From positions 1 to 64,000 of the forward strand of contig NZ_JADPKR010000115.1 of NCBI RefSeq assembly GCF_023074055.1: a stretch of 64,000 nucleotides of DNA, read 5' to 3'. Within the stretch, counting starts at the first letter, position 1; every line of letters starts with the position of its first letter. The notes under the pieces were generated by a model. The model was given only the letters and a program-made list of their open reading frames with translations, was not told the origin of the DNA and searched no databases. The position numbers and the translations under genes were made by a program. Source of the stretch: Bradyrhizobium sp. 141. GTDB taxonomy: Bacteria; Pseudomonadota; Alphaproteobacteria; Rhizobiales; Xanthobacteraceae. Shown here piece after piece: positions 32,817 to 41,723 of this stretch.

Positions 32817-34082
32817 CTATTTGACGAGGATCAGAGAGAGCGACGGATAGAGCGAGAGCAGCACGAGGAGGACGCAGGAGATGACGAAGAACGGCAGCGT
32901 CACCATGAACATCTTGCCGGGCTTGGCGCCGGTGACGGCGGCCGCGACGAAGAAGCAGAGCCCGACCGGCGGCGACAGCAGGCCAAGCACCAGATTGATC
33001 ACCACCACCACGCCGAAATGCCTGGGATCGATGTGATAGACTTCGGTCGCGACCGGCAGCAGGATCGGCACGGTCATGATCAGGCCGGGAATGCCGTCGA
33101 TTACCGTGCCGATCACCAGCAGGATCACGTTGCAGATCAGCATGAAGCTGACCGGGTCCTTGGCGGCGGTCTGGATCCAGGCGGCGGTCTCCTGCGGCAC
33201 CTTGCCGAAGATCAGGACCCAGGAGAACACCGCCGCGGCCGCGACCAGGAACAGCACGATCGCCGAATAAATGGCGCTGCGCAGCATCATCTGCGGCAGC
33301 TGGGAGAACTCGAATTCCTTGGTCCAGAACTTTCCGACCAGCGCGGCTGCGACGGCACCGACGGCGGCGGATTCGGTCGCGTTGGCGAGGCCGCCGAGAA
33401 TGGTGCCGACGATGACGATCGGGATCAGCAGCGTCGGCGACGTCCGCAGGATCGTCATGACGCGCTGGCGCGGCGTCTGATAATCCGCGCGCGGATAGTT
33501 ATAGATGTATCCCATCAGCGCGATGACGAGGCAGAACATCACCGTGAGGATGACGCCCGGCACGATGCCGGCGACCAGCATGTCGCTGACCGAGACCTGC
33601 GCCAGCACGCTGTAAACCACGAACATCACCGACGGCGGGATGATCGGGCCGAGCATGCCGCCATAGGCGGTCAGCCCGGCTGCGAAGGTCTTGTCGTAGC
33701 CCTTCTTCTCCATCTCCGGCACCATGATCTGGGCCATGATCGCCACCTGCGCGGTCGCTGATCCCAGGATGGAGGAGATGAACATGTTGGCGAGGATGTT
33801 GACGTAGGCGAGCCCGCCCTTGAGCGAGCCTACGAAGGCCATCGCCATGTCGACGATACGACGGGTGATGCCGCCGCCGTTCATGATCTCGCCGATCAGG
33901 ATGAAGAGCGGGATGGCGATCAGGCCGTAGCTGTCGACGCCGCCGAAGAGCTGGAGCGGATAGGACTGGAACAGCACGGGATTGCCGGAAGCGGCGATGT
34001 AGACGAGGCCGGCGAGGCACAGGCAAAGCCCGATCGGCACGCCGACCAGCATGAACGCCATGAAGGCCGCTGACGTGACCAT
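32817..34082 (-). CDS. dctM: TRAP transporter large permease
   Basis: 421-aa DctM subunit with about 12 membrane segments. Family motifs include Leu-Phe-Ile-Leu-Ile-Gly-Glu-Ile-Met-Asn and Pro-Pro-Ser-Val-Met-Phe-Val. It couples sodium flow to solute uptake. The start codon overlaps the dctQ stop (TGATG), so the two membrane subunits are coupled. A long in-frame extension upstream has no similarity and lies inside dctQ. Confidence 0.93.
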   Translation of the reverse strand: MVTSAAFMAFMLVGVPIGLCLCLAGLVYIAASGNPVLFQSYPLQLFGGVDSYGLIAIPLFILIGEIMNGGGITRRIVDMAMAFVGSLKGGLAYVNILANMFISSILGSATAQVAIMAQIMVPEMEKKGYDKTFAAGLTAYGGMLGPIIPPSVMFVVYSVLAQVSVSDMLVAGIVPGVILTVMFCLVIALMGYIYNYPRADYQTPRQRVMTILRTSPTLLIPIVIVGTILGGLANATESAAVGAVAAALVGKFWTKEFEFSQLPQMMLRSAIYSAIVLFLVAAAAVFSWVLIFGKVPQETAAWIQTAAKDPVSFMLICNVILLVIGTVIDGIPGLIMTVPILLPVATEVYHIDPRHFGVVVVINLVLGLLSPPVGLCFFVAAAVTGAKPGKMFMVTLPFFVISCVLLVLLSLYPSLSLILVK

Positions 34083-34705
34083 CAGTTGACCCCGTCCAGC
34101 TCGGAGAGCTGAAAGCCTGTCAATGGCGTGCGCGGGACCAACCCGATATCTTCCAAGAGATTGGCGAGACCGTGAATGGTCATCGACACCGCGAAGATCG
34201 GCAGCGTCAGGTACATCACCCAGGTCGGCCAGTTCAGCGTCTGGGTATGCTCGGTGTAGAGGAAGTTGAAGGTCTCGGCCGCGAGCTTGCGCCCGTCGAA
34301 GCCGACGCGTGCCAGCCCCACCGGGTCCATCCAGAGCACGCAGGTCACGATCAGGGCGACGCCGAACACGACGACGAGGCCGGTCGAGATCACCTTGGCA
34401 ATCTTCTGGTGCCGCGGCGAAAGACGCTCCGTCAACATGGTCACCGCGAAATCGAGCCGCAGCCGCGTCATCGCGGAAGCACCGATGAAGGTCAGCCAGA
34501 CCACGCAATAGACCGCGGATTCGTCGATCCAGTAGATCGGGAAATGCGAGTAGCGGGTGACGACGTTCACGAGGATCAGGCCGGTGAGCAGATACATCAG
34601 GCCCATCAGCGCCAGGCGCTCGAAGGCGAGCAGGGCGCTCGACATCCGGACGATCGTACGTCGGACGCTGAGCGCGCGCGTGGCCGGCATCGTCTGCTCG
34701 ATCAT
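34082..34705 (-). CDS. dctQ: TRAP transporter small permease
   Basis: 207 aa with four membrane helices (about 30-50, 60-85, 105-128, 160-180) and the DctQ feature Trp-x-Asp-Glu-Ser-Ala-Val-Tyr-Cys. It forms the membrane complex with the large permease. The start at 34705 was preferred over an in-frame ATG 13 codons earlier because GGGGG lies 8 bases upstream. First gene of its operon, divergent from gntR with the palindromic operator between. Confidence 0.88.
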   Translation of the reverse strand: MIEQTMPATRALSVRRTIVRMSSALLAFERLALMGLMYLLTGLILVNVVTRYSHFPIYWIDESAVYCVVWLTFIGASAMTRLRLDFAVTMLTERLSPRHQKIAKVISTGLVVVFGVALIVTCVLWMDPVGLARVGFDGRKLAAETFNFLYTEHTQTLNWPTWVMYLTLPIFAVSMTIHGLANLLEDIGLVPRTPLTGFQLSELDGVN

Positions 34706-34743
34706 GAAGAGGCCCCCACCGAAGATTTGTCGTGCGATTGCCA

Positions 34744-34762
34744 AATGTATAATTTATACATT
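34744..34762. promoter_or_regulatory. GntR/FCD-type operator
   Basis: AATGTATAATTTATACATT, a perfect palindrome around one central base. It lies 39 bases upstream of the dctQ start, in the region divergent to the gntR gene at 34919. The TGTATA..TATACA form matches operators of FCD-type GntR regulators. Confidence 0.65.
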
Positions 34763-34918
34763 TTGGGAGTCAAACAGAGATTGCGATCAATTCGGCGGCA
34801 GGGCGCGCTTTGCTGGGCACTTCGTTTTGTGGAGTGCTTGGCTTTTGCCGGGCACCTCGACATGCAAGACAGGGACCCGCGTCGGCCGAGCGAGTCGTGA
34901 AGGACAACAGAAGGTCAG

Positions 34919-35602
34919 ATGAAACAGCCTCTGAAGCATCGCACCTTGTCGGCCGCCATTGTCGATCAGCTCCGTCAGGCGATCCTCGACGGCACCTATC
35001 CGGCCGGATCGCAACTGCGCCAGGATGCGCTTGGTGAGGCCTATGGCGTCAGCCGCATTCCCGTTCGCGAAGCGCTGTTTCAGCTGGAGGCAGAAGGTCT
35101 CGTGCGGATCGTTCCGCAGAAGGGCGCGATCGTCTCCGAGCTGTCGCTGGACGAGATCAACGACGTGTTCGACCTGCGCCGCATTTTGGAGCCGCGCCTC
35201 CTGGCGCAATCGGCACCGCATTTCTCCGCGGACGATTTCGACGCACTCGACGACATCCACAGGCAATTCGAGAAGGCCATCAAGGCCAAGAATGTCAGCG
35301 ACTGGGGCCAGCTCAATGCCGACTTCCATTTGGCGCTCTATATGCACGCCCCGCAGCCGCGTACGCGCGCGATCGTGTTGTCATTGCTCCAGACCAGCGA
35401 CCGCTACACGCGTCTCCAGCTCTCCAACACCAAGGCGATGGGCACTGCCGAGAAGGAGCACGCCCATCTGATCGCGCTCTGCCGCGCGCAGAAGGTGGAG
35501 GAGGCCTGCCGCTTCCTGGAGCGGCACATCGAAGCCGTGCGCAAAGATCTGTTGCAGGTGGTGGCGAATGCCCCGAAGTCGCGGCGGAAGAGCGTGCCAT
35601 AA
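34919..35602 (+). CDS. GntR family regulator, FCD type
   Basis: 227 aa. N-terminal winged HTH (about 8-75: Gln-Leu-Arg-Gln-Ala-Ile-Leu-Asp-Gly-Thr-Tyr-Pro-Ala-Gly...Ser-Arg-Ile-Pro-Val-Arg-Glu-Ala-Leu) and an all-helical FCD ligand domain (about 85-215). The FCD metal-site residues Asp-Phe-His and the later His-Ala-His and Arg-His-Ile-Glu are visible. It sits between two TRAP operons and should repress the first from the palindrome at 34744 until the imported acid or its product binds. Confidence 0.9.
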   Translation: MKQPLKHRTLSAAIVDQLRQAILDGTYPAGSQLRQDALGEAYGVSRIPVREALFQLEAEGLVRIVPQKGAIVSELSLDEINDVFDLRRILEPRLLAQSAPHFSADDFDALDDIHRQFEKAIKAKNVSDWGQLNADFHLALYMHAPQPRTRAIVLSLLQTSDRYTRLQLSNTKAMGTAEKEHAHLIALCRAQKVEEACRFLERHIEAVRKDLLQVVANAPKSRRKSVP

Positions 35603-35612
35603 TCACCGCTCT

Positions 35613-35704
35613 CGTAGGGTGGGCAAAGCGGAGCGTGCCCACCACCTTTCGCTGATCGTAAAGAGATGGTGGGCACGGCGCTGCGCGCCTTTGCCCACCC
35701 TACG
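35613..35704. repeat. GGTGGGCAAA palindromic repeat, copy 2
   Basis: CGTAGGGTGGGCAAAGC...GTGCCCACCA followed by TGGTGGGCAC...TTTGCCCACCCTACG, two nested inverted arms. As with copy 1, it lies between two convergent gene ends (gntR and the second dctM). Confidence 0.8.
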
Positions 35705-35720
35705 GCAGTTGCGATTGCCG

Positions 35721-37079
35721 CTACCTGCTCCCGTCCGGTCCCATCACTAGGTCCGGCAGGCCGGTCGATATCCCCGGCACGAGGCACAGCAGCAGGACCG
35801 CGAGCATCATCAGCAGCACGAAGGGCAGGGTGCCCCAGATCACCTCGCGCAAGGGAATGTCCGGTGCGACGTTGCGGATGACGAAGATGTTGAGGCCGAC
35901 CGGCGGGTGGATCAGCCCCATCTCCATCACGATGGTCATGACCACGCCGAACCAGATGATGTCGAAATTGGCGGCGCGGAGCGGCGGCAGGATGATCGGC
36001 GCGGTCATCAGGATGATCGAGACCGGCGGCAGGAAGAAGCCGAGCACGACGACCATGACGAGGATCGCGAACAGCAGCTCCCAGCGCGGCAGGTGCATCG
36101 CGACAATGGTTTCTGCGACCGATTGCGAGATGTGCAGATAGCTCATCACGTAGGAGTAGAGCAGCGACATGCCGATGATCATCATCAGCATGGTCGATTC
36201 CCGGATCGTCGATTTCATGATCGGGGCGAGGTCGCTCGGCCGCCATACGCTGTAGATCGCCGCGATCAGCGCCAGCGCCAGCAGGCCGCCGAGGCCGGCG
36301 GTCTCCGACGGCGTGGCGTAGCCGCCATAGAGCGCGATCATGACGCCGGTCAGCAGCAGCACGAAGGGGATCACGCGCGGCAGCACGCTGAAGCGTTCGG
36401 CCAGCGTGTACTCGTCGCGGGCGAGGATCGCGGCTTCCGGTCCGCCGTTCTTGTAGATCGCTTCGGCCGCCGCATATTCCTGGCGGAAGCGGATCACGGC
36501 GTAGGCGCCGAACAGCGAGACCAGCAGCAGGCCGGGGCCGATGCCGGCGAGGAACAGCCGCCCGAGCGACTTTTCGGCAGCGACCGCGAACAGGATCATG
36601 GTGATCGAGGGCGGCAGCAGGATGCCGAGCGTGCCGCCGGCAGCGATGATCCCTGCGGCGAAGCCGCCGGAATAGCCGCGCTTGCGCATCTCGGGGATGC
36701 CGGCCGAACCGATCGCCGAGCAGGTCGCGGGCGAGGACCCTGCCATTGCCGCGAACAGCGCGCAGGCGAACACGTTGGCAACGCCGAGGCCGCCGGGCAC
36801 GCGATGCAGCCAGGCATGCAGGGCCGAATAGAGATCCTGGCCCGCGCGCGATTTGCCGATCGCGGCGCCCTTCAGGATGAAGAGCGGGATCGACAGCAGC
36901 GTGATCGAGGCCATTTCCTCGTAGACGTTCTGCGTCACCGTATCGAGAGAGGCTGAGGGCATGTAGATGGCCATGAACACGACCGCGACGGCGCCGAGCG
37001 CGAACGCAATCGGCATGCCCGAGAACATTATCAGCAGCGTCGCAACGCCGTAGGCAACGCCGATACCGAACACGCTCAT
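35721..37079 (-). CDS. dctM: TRAP transporter large permease (second system)
   Basis: 452-aa DctM. It is longer than the first-system copy because of an insertion of polar residues around 200-245 (Glu-Tyr-Ala-Ala-Ala-Glu-Ala...Arg-Asp-Glu-Tyr-Thr). Hallmarks are Ile-Pro-Leu-Phe-Ile-Leu-Lys-Gly, Gly-Thr-Leu-Gly-Ile-Leu-Leu-Pro-Pro-Ser and Leu-Ile-His-Pro-Pro-Val-Gly-Leu-Asn. The start overlaps the small-permease stop by 4 bases. The two large permeases are diverged enough to be separate transport systems rather than a recent duplication. Confidence 0.93.
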   Translation of the reverse strand: MSVFGIGVAYGVATLLIMFSGMPIAFALGAVAVVFMAIYMPSASLDTVTQNVYEEMASITLLSIPLFILKGAAIGKSRAGQDLYSALHAWLHRVPGGLGVANVFACALFAAMAGSSPATCSAIGSAGIPEMRKRGYSGGFAAGIIAAGGTLGILLPPSITMILFAVAAEKSLGRLFLAGIGPGLLLVSLFGAYAVIRFRQEYAAAEAIYKNGGPEAAILARDEYTLAERFSVLPRVIPFVLLLTGVMIALYGGYATPSETAGLGGLLALALIAAIYSVWRPSDLAPIMKSTIRESTMLMMIIGMSLLYSYVMSYLHISQSVAETIVAMHLPRWELLFAILVMVVVLGFFLPPVSIILMTAPIILPPLRAANFDIIWFGVVMTIVMEMGLIHPPVGLNIFVIRNVAPDIPLREVIWGTLPFVLLMMLAVLLLCLVPGISTGLPDLVMGPDGSR

Positions 37080-37630
37080 GGACGCCTGGCTCCGGTGAAG
37101 GGCAGCGCAAGCTGCACGAGGATCTGGATGCAGAGCAGGCTCATCCCGAGAGCCATCAGCGTATAGGGGATGGCGAGCGGCGGCGACCACATCGAGTTGG
37201 AGACCTGGCCATCGACATAGGCTTCATGGGCCAGCGTCCAGGATTTCCAGGCAAAGAAGGCGCAGAACAGGAACGTGGCGGCGTCGACCAGCCAGAGCCG
37301 GATCTTGTTCGCCAGCGGCGACAGCAGACCGACGAAGGCCTCGATGCCGATGTGGCCGCGGTTCTGTTGCACATAGGCCGCCGTCATGAAGGTCGCGCCG
37401 ACCAAGAGGAACACGGCAGCCTCGTCCTGCCAGTAATTGGCGGCCTTGAACAGCGCGCGGCTGAGCACGCTGTAGCTCAGGATCATGCAAGCGGCGACCA
37501 GCGCGACTGCTGCGAACACCACGATGATGGTATTGAGCATGGCAAGGCCGCGATCAATCGCTGCCGCAGGGCCTGCGCCCGCGACAGCGTTTGCCGGGTC
37601 ATCACGATCCGGAAGCGGACCGTGGCTCAT
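37076..37630 (-). CDS. dctQ: TRAP transporter small permease (second system)
   Basis: 184 aa with four membrane helices and the DctQ feature Tyr-Trp-Gln-Asp-Glu-Ala-Ala-Val-Phe. It begins inside the receptor gene's stop (ATGA overlap) and ends overlapping the large permease, so the three subunits are translationally coupled. The N-terminal ~30 residues are polar and cytoplasmic. Confidence 0.9.
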   Translation of the reverse strand: MSHGPLPDRDDPANAVAGAGPAAAIDRGLAMLNTIIVVFAAVALVAACMILSYSVLSRALFKAANYWQDEAAVFLLVGATFMTAAYVQQNRGHIGIEAFVGLLSPLANKIRLWLVDAATFLFCAFFAWKSWTLAHEAYVDGQVSNSMWSPPLAIPYTLMALGMSLLCIQILVQLALPFTGARRP

Positions 37631-38649
37631 GCCGCAACGTCGGTGGCGAGCTTGAGCAGGTTTGCCGCGGTCGGGGTCTTGGCGCTGTAATCCTTCCACG
37701 CCGTGTCGCGCGCGATGTCACGCCACTTGCCGACGGTCGCAGCGTCGAGCGCCGAGACCTTCGCGCCCGCCTTCTCGTAGACCTTGGCGACCTCGACGTC
37801 GTCGTCCTGCGCGCCCTTGCGGCCGAAGGCTTCGAGCTCGGTGCCCACCGCGAGCAGGATGTCCTGTTGGTTCTTGGGCAGCTTGTCGAAGATCGCCTTG
37901 GACATCATCAGTGGCTCGAGCATGAACCAGTAGGAGGCGCCCGCACCCGAGGTCAGGGATTTGGCGACCTCTTCCAGACGGAACGAGATCAGGCTGGTCG
38001 AGGAGGTGATGCCGGCATCGCAGGCGCCGGTCTGCATTGCCGCATAGATTTCGTTCGACGGCACCGACAGCACCGAGGCGCCGGCGGTCTGCAGCACCAT
38101 GTCCATCTCGCGCGAGCCGCCGCGCACCTTCAGGCCCTTGGCATCTTCCGGCGCGACGATCGGCTTGGAGCGGCTGGCGACGCCGCCGGCCTGCCAGACC
38201 CAGGTGAGCAGGATGATGCCCTTGTCGGCGAGGAAGTCGGTCAGCGCCTTGCCGACCGGCTCCTTCTTCCAGCGCAGGCCCTGGTCGTAGGTGGTCACGA
38301 GGCCGGGCATCAGGCCGATATTGGTCTCGGGCAGCTCGCCGCCGGCATAGGGCATCGGATAGAGCGAGATGTCGAGCGCGCCCTTGCGCATCGCGGAGAA
38401 CTGCGCGTTGGTCTTGATCAGCGAGGAGTTAGGATAGATTTCGGCGGCGATGTCGCCATTGCTGCGCTTGGCAACTTCGGCGGCGAACATGCGGCAGAGC
38501 CGATCGCGGAAATCACCCTTGTCGATGGTGCCCCCCGGAAACTGGTGCGAGATCTTCAGCGTGGTCGCGGCATGCGCGGTGCCAGTGCCGAAGCGGAGAA
38601 TGGCGGGTGCCGCGACGGCGGTCGCGAGCAGGTGGCGGCGCGTGAACAT
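37627..38649 (-). CDS. dctP: TRAP transporter substrate-binding protein (second system)
   Basis: 340 aa, with a Tat-like N-terminus (Phe-Thr-Arg-Arg-His-Leu-Leu, cleavage near Ala-His-Ala) and a DctP fold including Leu-Lys-Val-Arg-Gly-Gly (around 171-176), where the conserved Arg binds the ligand carboxylate. First gene of its operon, order P-Q-M, the reverse relation to the first system (Q-M-P). Ligand unknown. Confidence 0.9.
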   Translation of the reverse strand: MFTRRHLLATAVAAPAILRFGTGTAHAATTLKISHQFPGGTIDKGDFRDRLCRMFAAEVAKRSNGDIAAEIYPNSSLIKTNAQFSAMRKGALDISLYPMPYAGGELPETNIGLMPGLVTTYDQGLRWKKEPVGKALTDFLADKGIILLTWVWQAGGVASRSKPIVAPEDAKGLKVRGGSREMDMVLQTAGASVLSVPSNEIYAAMQTGACDAGITSSTSLISFRLEEVAKSLTSGAGASYWFMLEPLMMSKAIFDKLPKNQQDILLAVGTELEAFGRKGAQDDDVEVAKVYEKAGAKVSALDAATVGKWRDIARDTAWKDYSAKTPTAANLLKLATDVAA

Positions 38650-38970
38650 GGTTTTAATCCCCTTGGACGGTTCTTGTTCGATGTTGATTTTGGGCGGGTC
38701 ATGAGACCGGCGCAGAGGCCCATCCTAGCCGGTCTTTCACCCGATATTCTCTCATCTGATAGTTCGAGACCGAATGCCGCGGCAAGTGCTGCCTTTGTTG
38801 CGCTGCACACTTCCGATCCAGTTGGACACACGCGACTGCTGCGAATGATGGAGGGCAGCGGGCACGCAGAAATTTATCGGCGGCCGCGTAACAACGCCGC
38901 GTGGCGATCCGTCGAGTCCTGATAGCGGCGTCCGTCGCTGACAAACACCACCTCGAAGGGAAGATGATCC
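38650..38970. other. 321-bp intergenic region
   Basis: It separates the divergent dctP2 and MXKDX-repeat genes and must hold both promoters. I see no clear operator, repeat or small gene. The sequence right before the dctP2 start has only a weak ribosome site. Confidence 0.4.
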
Positions 38971-39213
38971 ATGACCATTCGCACCCGTATCGTGCTCGGC
39001 GTCTCGGCTGCCGCTCTCTCGCTTGGCCTCGCGTTTGCGCCGGCCGCCTTTGCTCAGGACAAGATGGGCAAGGATGACGGGATGATGAAGAAGGATACGA
39101 TGTCCAAGGACGGCATGAAGAAGGACACGATGTCCAAGGACGACGGCATGAAGAAGGACCACATGTCGAAGGACGGGATGAAGAAAGACGACGGGATGAT
39201 GAAGAAGAACTGA
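38971..39213 (+). CDS. pentapeptide MXKDX repeat protein
   Basis: 80 aa. Signal peptide (residues 1-28, cleavage after Ala-Phe-Ala) and a mature region made of Met-x-Lys-Asp-x units (Lys-Met-Gly-Lys-Asp, Thr-Met-Ser-Lys-Asp, Gly-Met-Lys-Lys-Asp and so on, about ten units). The mature part has almost no other residues. Met/Asp/Lys-rich periplasmic repeats of this family are annotated by name only; metal (copper) binding by Met is a reasonable guess. A hairpin follows the gene. Confidence 0.85.
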   Translation: MTIRTRIVLGVSAAALSLGLAFAPAAFAQDKMGKDDGMMKKDTMSKDGMKKDTMSKDDGMKKDHMSKDGMKKDDGMMKKN

Positions 39214-39268
39214 CCTTCGACCGGCGCTGCAGCGTTTGCGATATGCAGACGCGCACTCTCGAACTTTT

Positions 39269-39289
39269 GGGGCGGTCGTGGACCGCCCC
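39269..39289 (+). terminator. GC hairpin after MXKDX gene
   Basis: Perfect 9-bp stem GGGGCGGTC with a 3-base loop, 56 bases after the stop. No T-run follows, so it is only a probable terminator. Confidence 0.45.
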
Positions 39290-39334
39290 AGAAGCAGGTA
39301 TCAGTTCAATTCAATTGAACGTGAGGTGTGATCG

Positions 39335-39682
39335 TTACTTGCGCTTGGCCTTGCGGGCGGCGTAGCGGGCGTCACGCTTGGCCTTCTGCTCGGCCTCGAC
39401 TTCAGCCAGCTTGGCGACCGCGTCTTCCGCCTCGCGGGCGATCCGCGCAGCCTCCGCGGCTGCCGCTTCCTCCGCGACGCGCTTCTCCTCGGCCTTTTCG
39501 GCTTCGCGCGTTGCCTTTGTCTCGGCGCGCTTGGCCGCGAGTGCCTCGCGCTCGGCGCGTCGTGCCGCGACCGCCGGATCGTCGTGGCCCGGTTGCGACT
39601 TGAACTTGTTCAAAAGATTTTTGCGTGCTTCCTGCGCCGCCTTTTGTCGGTCGGAGAAGCCTGGTTCCCTGAATCCACTCAT
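39335..39682 (-). CDS. DUF6481 family coiled-coil protein
   Basis: 115 aa. The N-terminus Phe-Arg-Glu-Pro-Gly-Phe-Ser-Asp-Arg-Gln-Lys-Ala-Ala is the DUF6481 signature. Residues 38-115 are a long Ala/Glu/Lys/Arg helix ending in a basic cluster. Probably an RNA- or DNA-associated helical protein; the family has no established role. It is convergent with the MXKDX gene. Confidence 0.75.
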   Translation of the reverse strand: MSGFREPGFSDRQKAAQEARKNLLNKFKSQPGHDDPAVAARRAEREALAAKRAETKATREAEKAEEKRVAEEAAAAEAARIAREAEDAVAKLAEVEAEQKAKRDARYAARKAKRK

Positions 39683-39943
39683 CGAACGAACCTTGTCTTC
39701 CTCACTTTCAGGCCTACATCACTGCGTGTTGGTACGTCGGCTGGGCATAGCGGGCGCCACGCGACGCAGAAGCGTGTACATCGCCGCGCGACGCGAAGCC
39801 ACCCATAATCGCAGCCGATCAGGTCAACGAAAAATCGCCCCCCGACGATCTCTCGTAGCCCGGAAAAACTGCCGAATTGTGATGTCCCTCATAAGGGACC
39901 ACGAGCGCGGGTCCTAGCGTCCGCGCCGATACGGAGCACGGGC

Positions 39944-40180
39944 ATGCCGATCTCAAGATTAAGCCTGAAGGCGCTCGCAATTGCCTTCGTCCTGGTAGCC
40001 GTGGCCGGTGCCATGCTGCTGCTCAGTCGTCCGCAGCCGATCGAGAGTGCCGTCCTGGGAGCCGGCTGGGAATGCACCCAGACCGCGTTCGTGCTCACGA
40101 CATGCGCCCCGCGGGTCAAGCAGGCGATTCCGGCGGTCGAAACCTCACGTAAGGATGCGATCCGCGCGACCCGAGGCTGA
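39944..40180 (+). CDS. small exported/anchored protein
   Basis: 78 aa with a hydrophobic N-terminal helix (about 9-27), then a periplasmic part with two cysteines in Trp-Glu-Cys-Thr and Thr-Cys-Ala-Pro. GGAG lies 9 bases before the ATG. Another small membrane protein follows 90 bases later. Unrecognised. Confidence 0.6.
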   Translation: MPISRLSLKALAIAFVLVAVAGAMLLLSRPQPIESAVLGAGWECTQTAFVLTTCAPRVKQAIPAVETSRKDAIRATRG

Positions 40181-40270
40181 AGCTGAGACGCCGGACTGAG
40201 ATCGCTGACCGGAGATGTGACGGGACGTCGCAGAGGTGATAAGCCGGGCGCCCGCGCGACCAGGTTAGCC

Positions 40271-40489
40271 ATGTCCACATCCCAGCCCGAACCGGGCGAG
40301 AAGCCGAAATCCCGGCCGAAGCCTCCTTCCGGCGACAACCGCCGCGGCGCGATCGCCGGCTTGATTATCGCGATCATGATCCTCGGTATCGGCTGGTGGC
40401 TCGCCCGGGACCTCACCGCGGCCAGCAAGATGCAGGACTGCCTGATGTCCGGGCGCAGCAACTGCAACGTGATCGAGCCGGCCCGCTAG
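40271..40489 (+). CDS. small single-pass membrane protein
   Basis: 72 aa. A Pro/Lys-rich cytoplasmic N-terminus (1-28) and one helix (about 30-47) are followed by a short periplasmic tail with two cysteines (Asp-Cys-Leu-Met-Ser-Gly-Arg-Ser-Asn-Cys). The Cys pair resembles that of the preceding gene's product, so both may form or exchange disulfides in the periplasm. Unrecognised. Confidence 0.6.
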   Translation: MSTSQPEPGEKPKSRPKPPSGDNRRGAIAGLIIAIMILGIGWWLARDLTAASKMQDCLMSGRSNCNVIEPAR

Positions 40490-40665
40490 AAGCGATCCAG
40501 CGTGGCCGCTCGGGCCGAAAAATTGCCCTGATCTTAATCATTTGTAACGGGACTTCGCCGACCAAAGCAGGTCAGCTATGTCAGCCGGCATCAAGCCCGG
40601 CGCGAGGCGAATCGTCTATCGCGCCAGGCACCACGGCAATCGAGAGAGCAGGGGGTCAAGCACGC

Positions 40666-41436
40666 ATGAGTGCGTCCAGCCGCATGAAGATCATTATTCC
40701 CTTGGTTTCGGCCATTTCGCTGCTCGCGCCGTCGGCGCGGGCCCAGGACGCGAGGCCGCCAAGGGACGCCGGCCAGCCTGCGGCCGGCCCGGCCGCCGGG
40801 GCACCGTCCCCGAACAATCAGAACATGCGCAAGGGCCCCCCGCCGCAGCAGGCGGCCCGGCCCGCGCCGCAGCCCGGTGGCCAGCCCCATGCGGGTCCCG
40901 GTCCGCACGGCGCCGGCGGCCCGCCGCCCGGACGTTATGTCGCCCGCGGTCCCGCTCCGACGCGCGACTGGGGCGGACACACTTATCGGGGCAGTCGCGC
41001 CTGGGATGGCGGGCGCTGGCGCCGCGAAGTCCACAATGGCCGCTCCGGCTGGTGGTGGGACGTTGGCGGTGTCTGGTATTATTATCCGCAGCGAATGGCT
41101 GGCCCGCCCGCCTACATTTCGGAGGAGTACTACGACGACGTGCCGGTGGCCTATGCTCCGGCGACGCCGCCGGTCGCCTATGCGCCGCCCCCTCCGCCAC
41201 CGACCGACCCCGGCGCGAGCGCGCTTGGCGGCGCCATCGTCGGCGGCGTGCTCGGCGGACTGATCTCGGGCAATGCAACAGGGGCTGCCGCCGGCGCGGT
41301 TCTCGGCGGCGCAACCGGAGCTATCGCGGGCGCCACCGCCGCATCCCAGCCCGGTTACTACTGGGCGCAGGGCACTTGCTACTACCGCTATCCGAGCGGC
41401 CAGTATGTGCAGGCCGATCCCCGCGCCTGCTACTGA
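40666..41436 (+). CDS. exported proline-rich protein with glycine zipper
   Basis: 256 aa. Signal peptide (about 1-26, Ala-Arg-Ala), then a Pro/Gly/Ala-rich low-complexity stretch (30-95), a Trp/Tyr-rich domain (100-140: Trp-Trp-Trp-Asp-Val-Gly-Gly-Val-Trp-Tyr-Tyr-Tyr) and a Pro linker. A glycine-zipper hairpin follows (about 185-225: Gly-Gly-Ala-Ile-Val-Gly-Gly-Val-Leu-Gly-Gly), and then a Tyr-rich end. It is probably outer-membrane or surface-associated. An ATG six codons later is an alternative start. Confidence 0.7.
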   Translation: MSASSRMKIIIPLVSAISLLAPSARAQDARPPRDAGQPAAGPAAGAPSPNNQNMRKGPPPQQAARPAPQPGGQPHAGPGPHGAGGPPPGRYVARGPAPTRDWGGHTYRGSRAWDGGRWRREVHNGRSGWWWDVGGVWYYYPQRMAGPPAYISEEYYDDVPVAYAPATPPVAYAPPPPPPTDPGASALGGAIVGGVLGGLISGNATGAAAGAVLGGATGAIAGATAASQPGYYWAQGTCYYRYPSGQYVQADPRACY

Positions 41437-41582
41437 GCTGGCCGGATTGAAGCGCAGAGGCGGGCCCCGGCCCGCCTTTTTCTTGCGCGCCGGCGATTGC
41501 TTCAAATTGGCGCTGGCGCTCGTTGCCGCCTCACGCAAGTCTCAAAACAAAAATGTCGGGATGATTCGCGGGGACGTGGAAC

Positions 41583-41675
41583 ATGCTGGATGCAATCCAG
41601 ATCAGCTTGGCGCTTTGGGCCATGATCGTTTGCGGCGGGATCAAGCTTGGGCAGGTGCTGCACTGCCTGTTTTAG
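41583..41675 (+). CDS. 30-aa membrane peptide
   Basis: 30 residues with one hydrophobic helix (Ile-Ser-Leu-Ala-Leu-Trp-Ala-Met-Ile-Val-Cys-Gly-Gly) and two cysteines. A GGGGA sequence lies upstream. Length and codon bias make it plausible only; no family recognised. Confidence 0.4.
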   Translation: MLDAIQISLALWAMIVCGGIKLGQVLHCLF

Positions 41676-41723
41676 CGCACGATTTCAGCGGCGAGCCTTG
41701 CAGGGGGACGGATCGCCCTCGCG

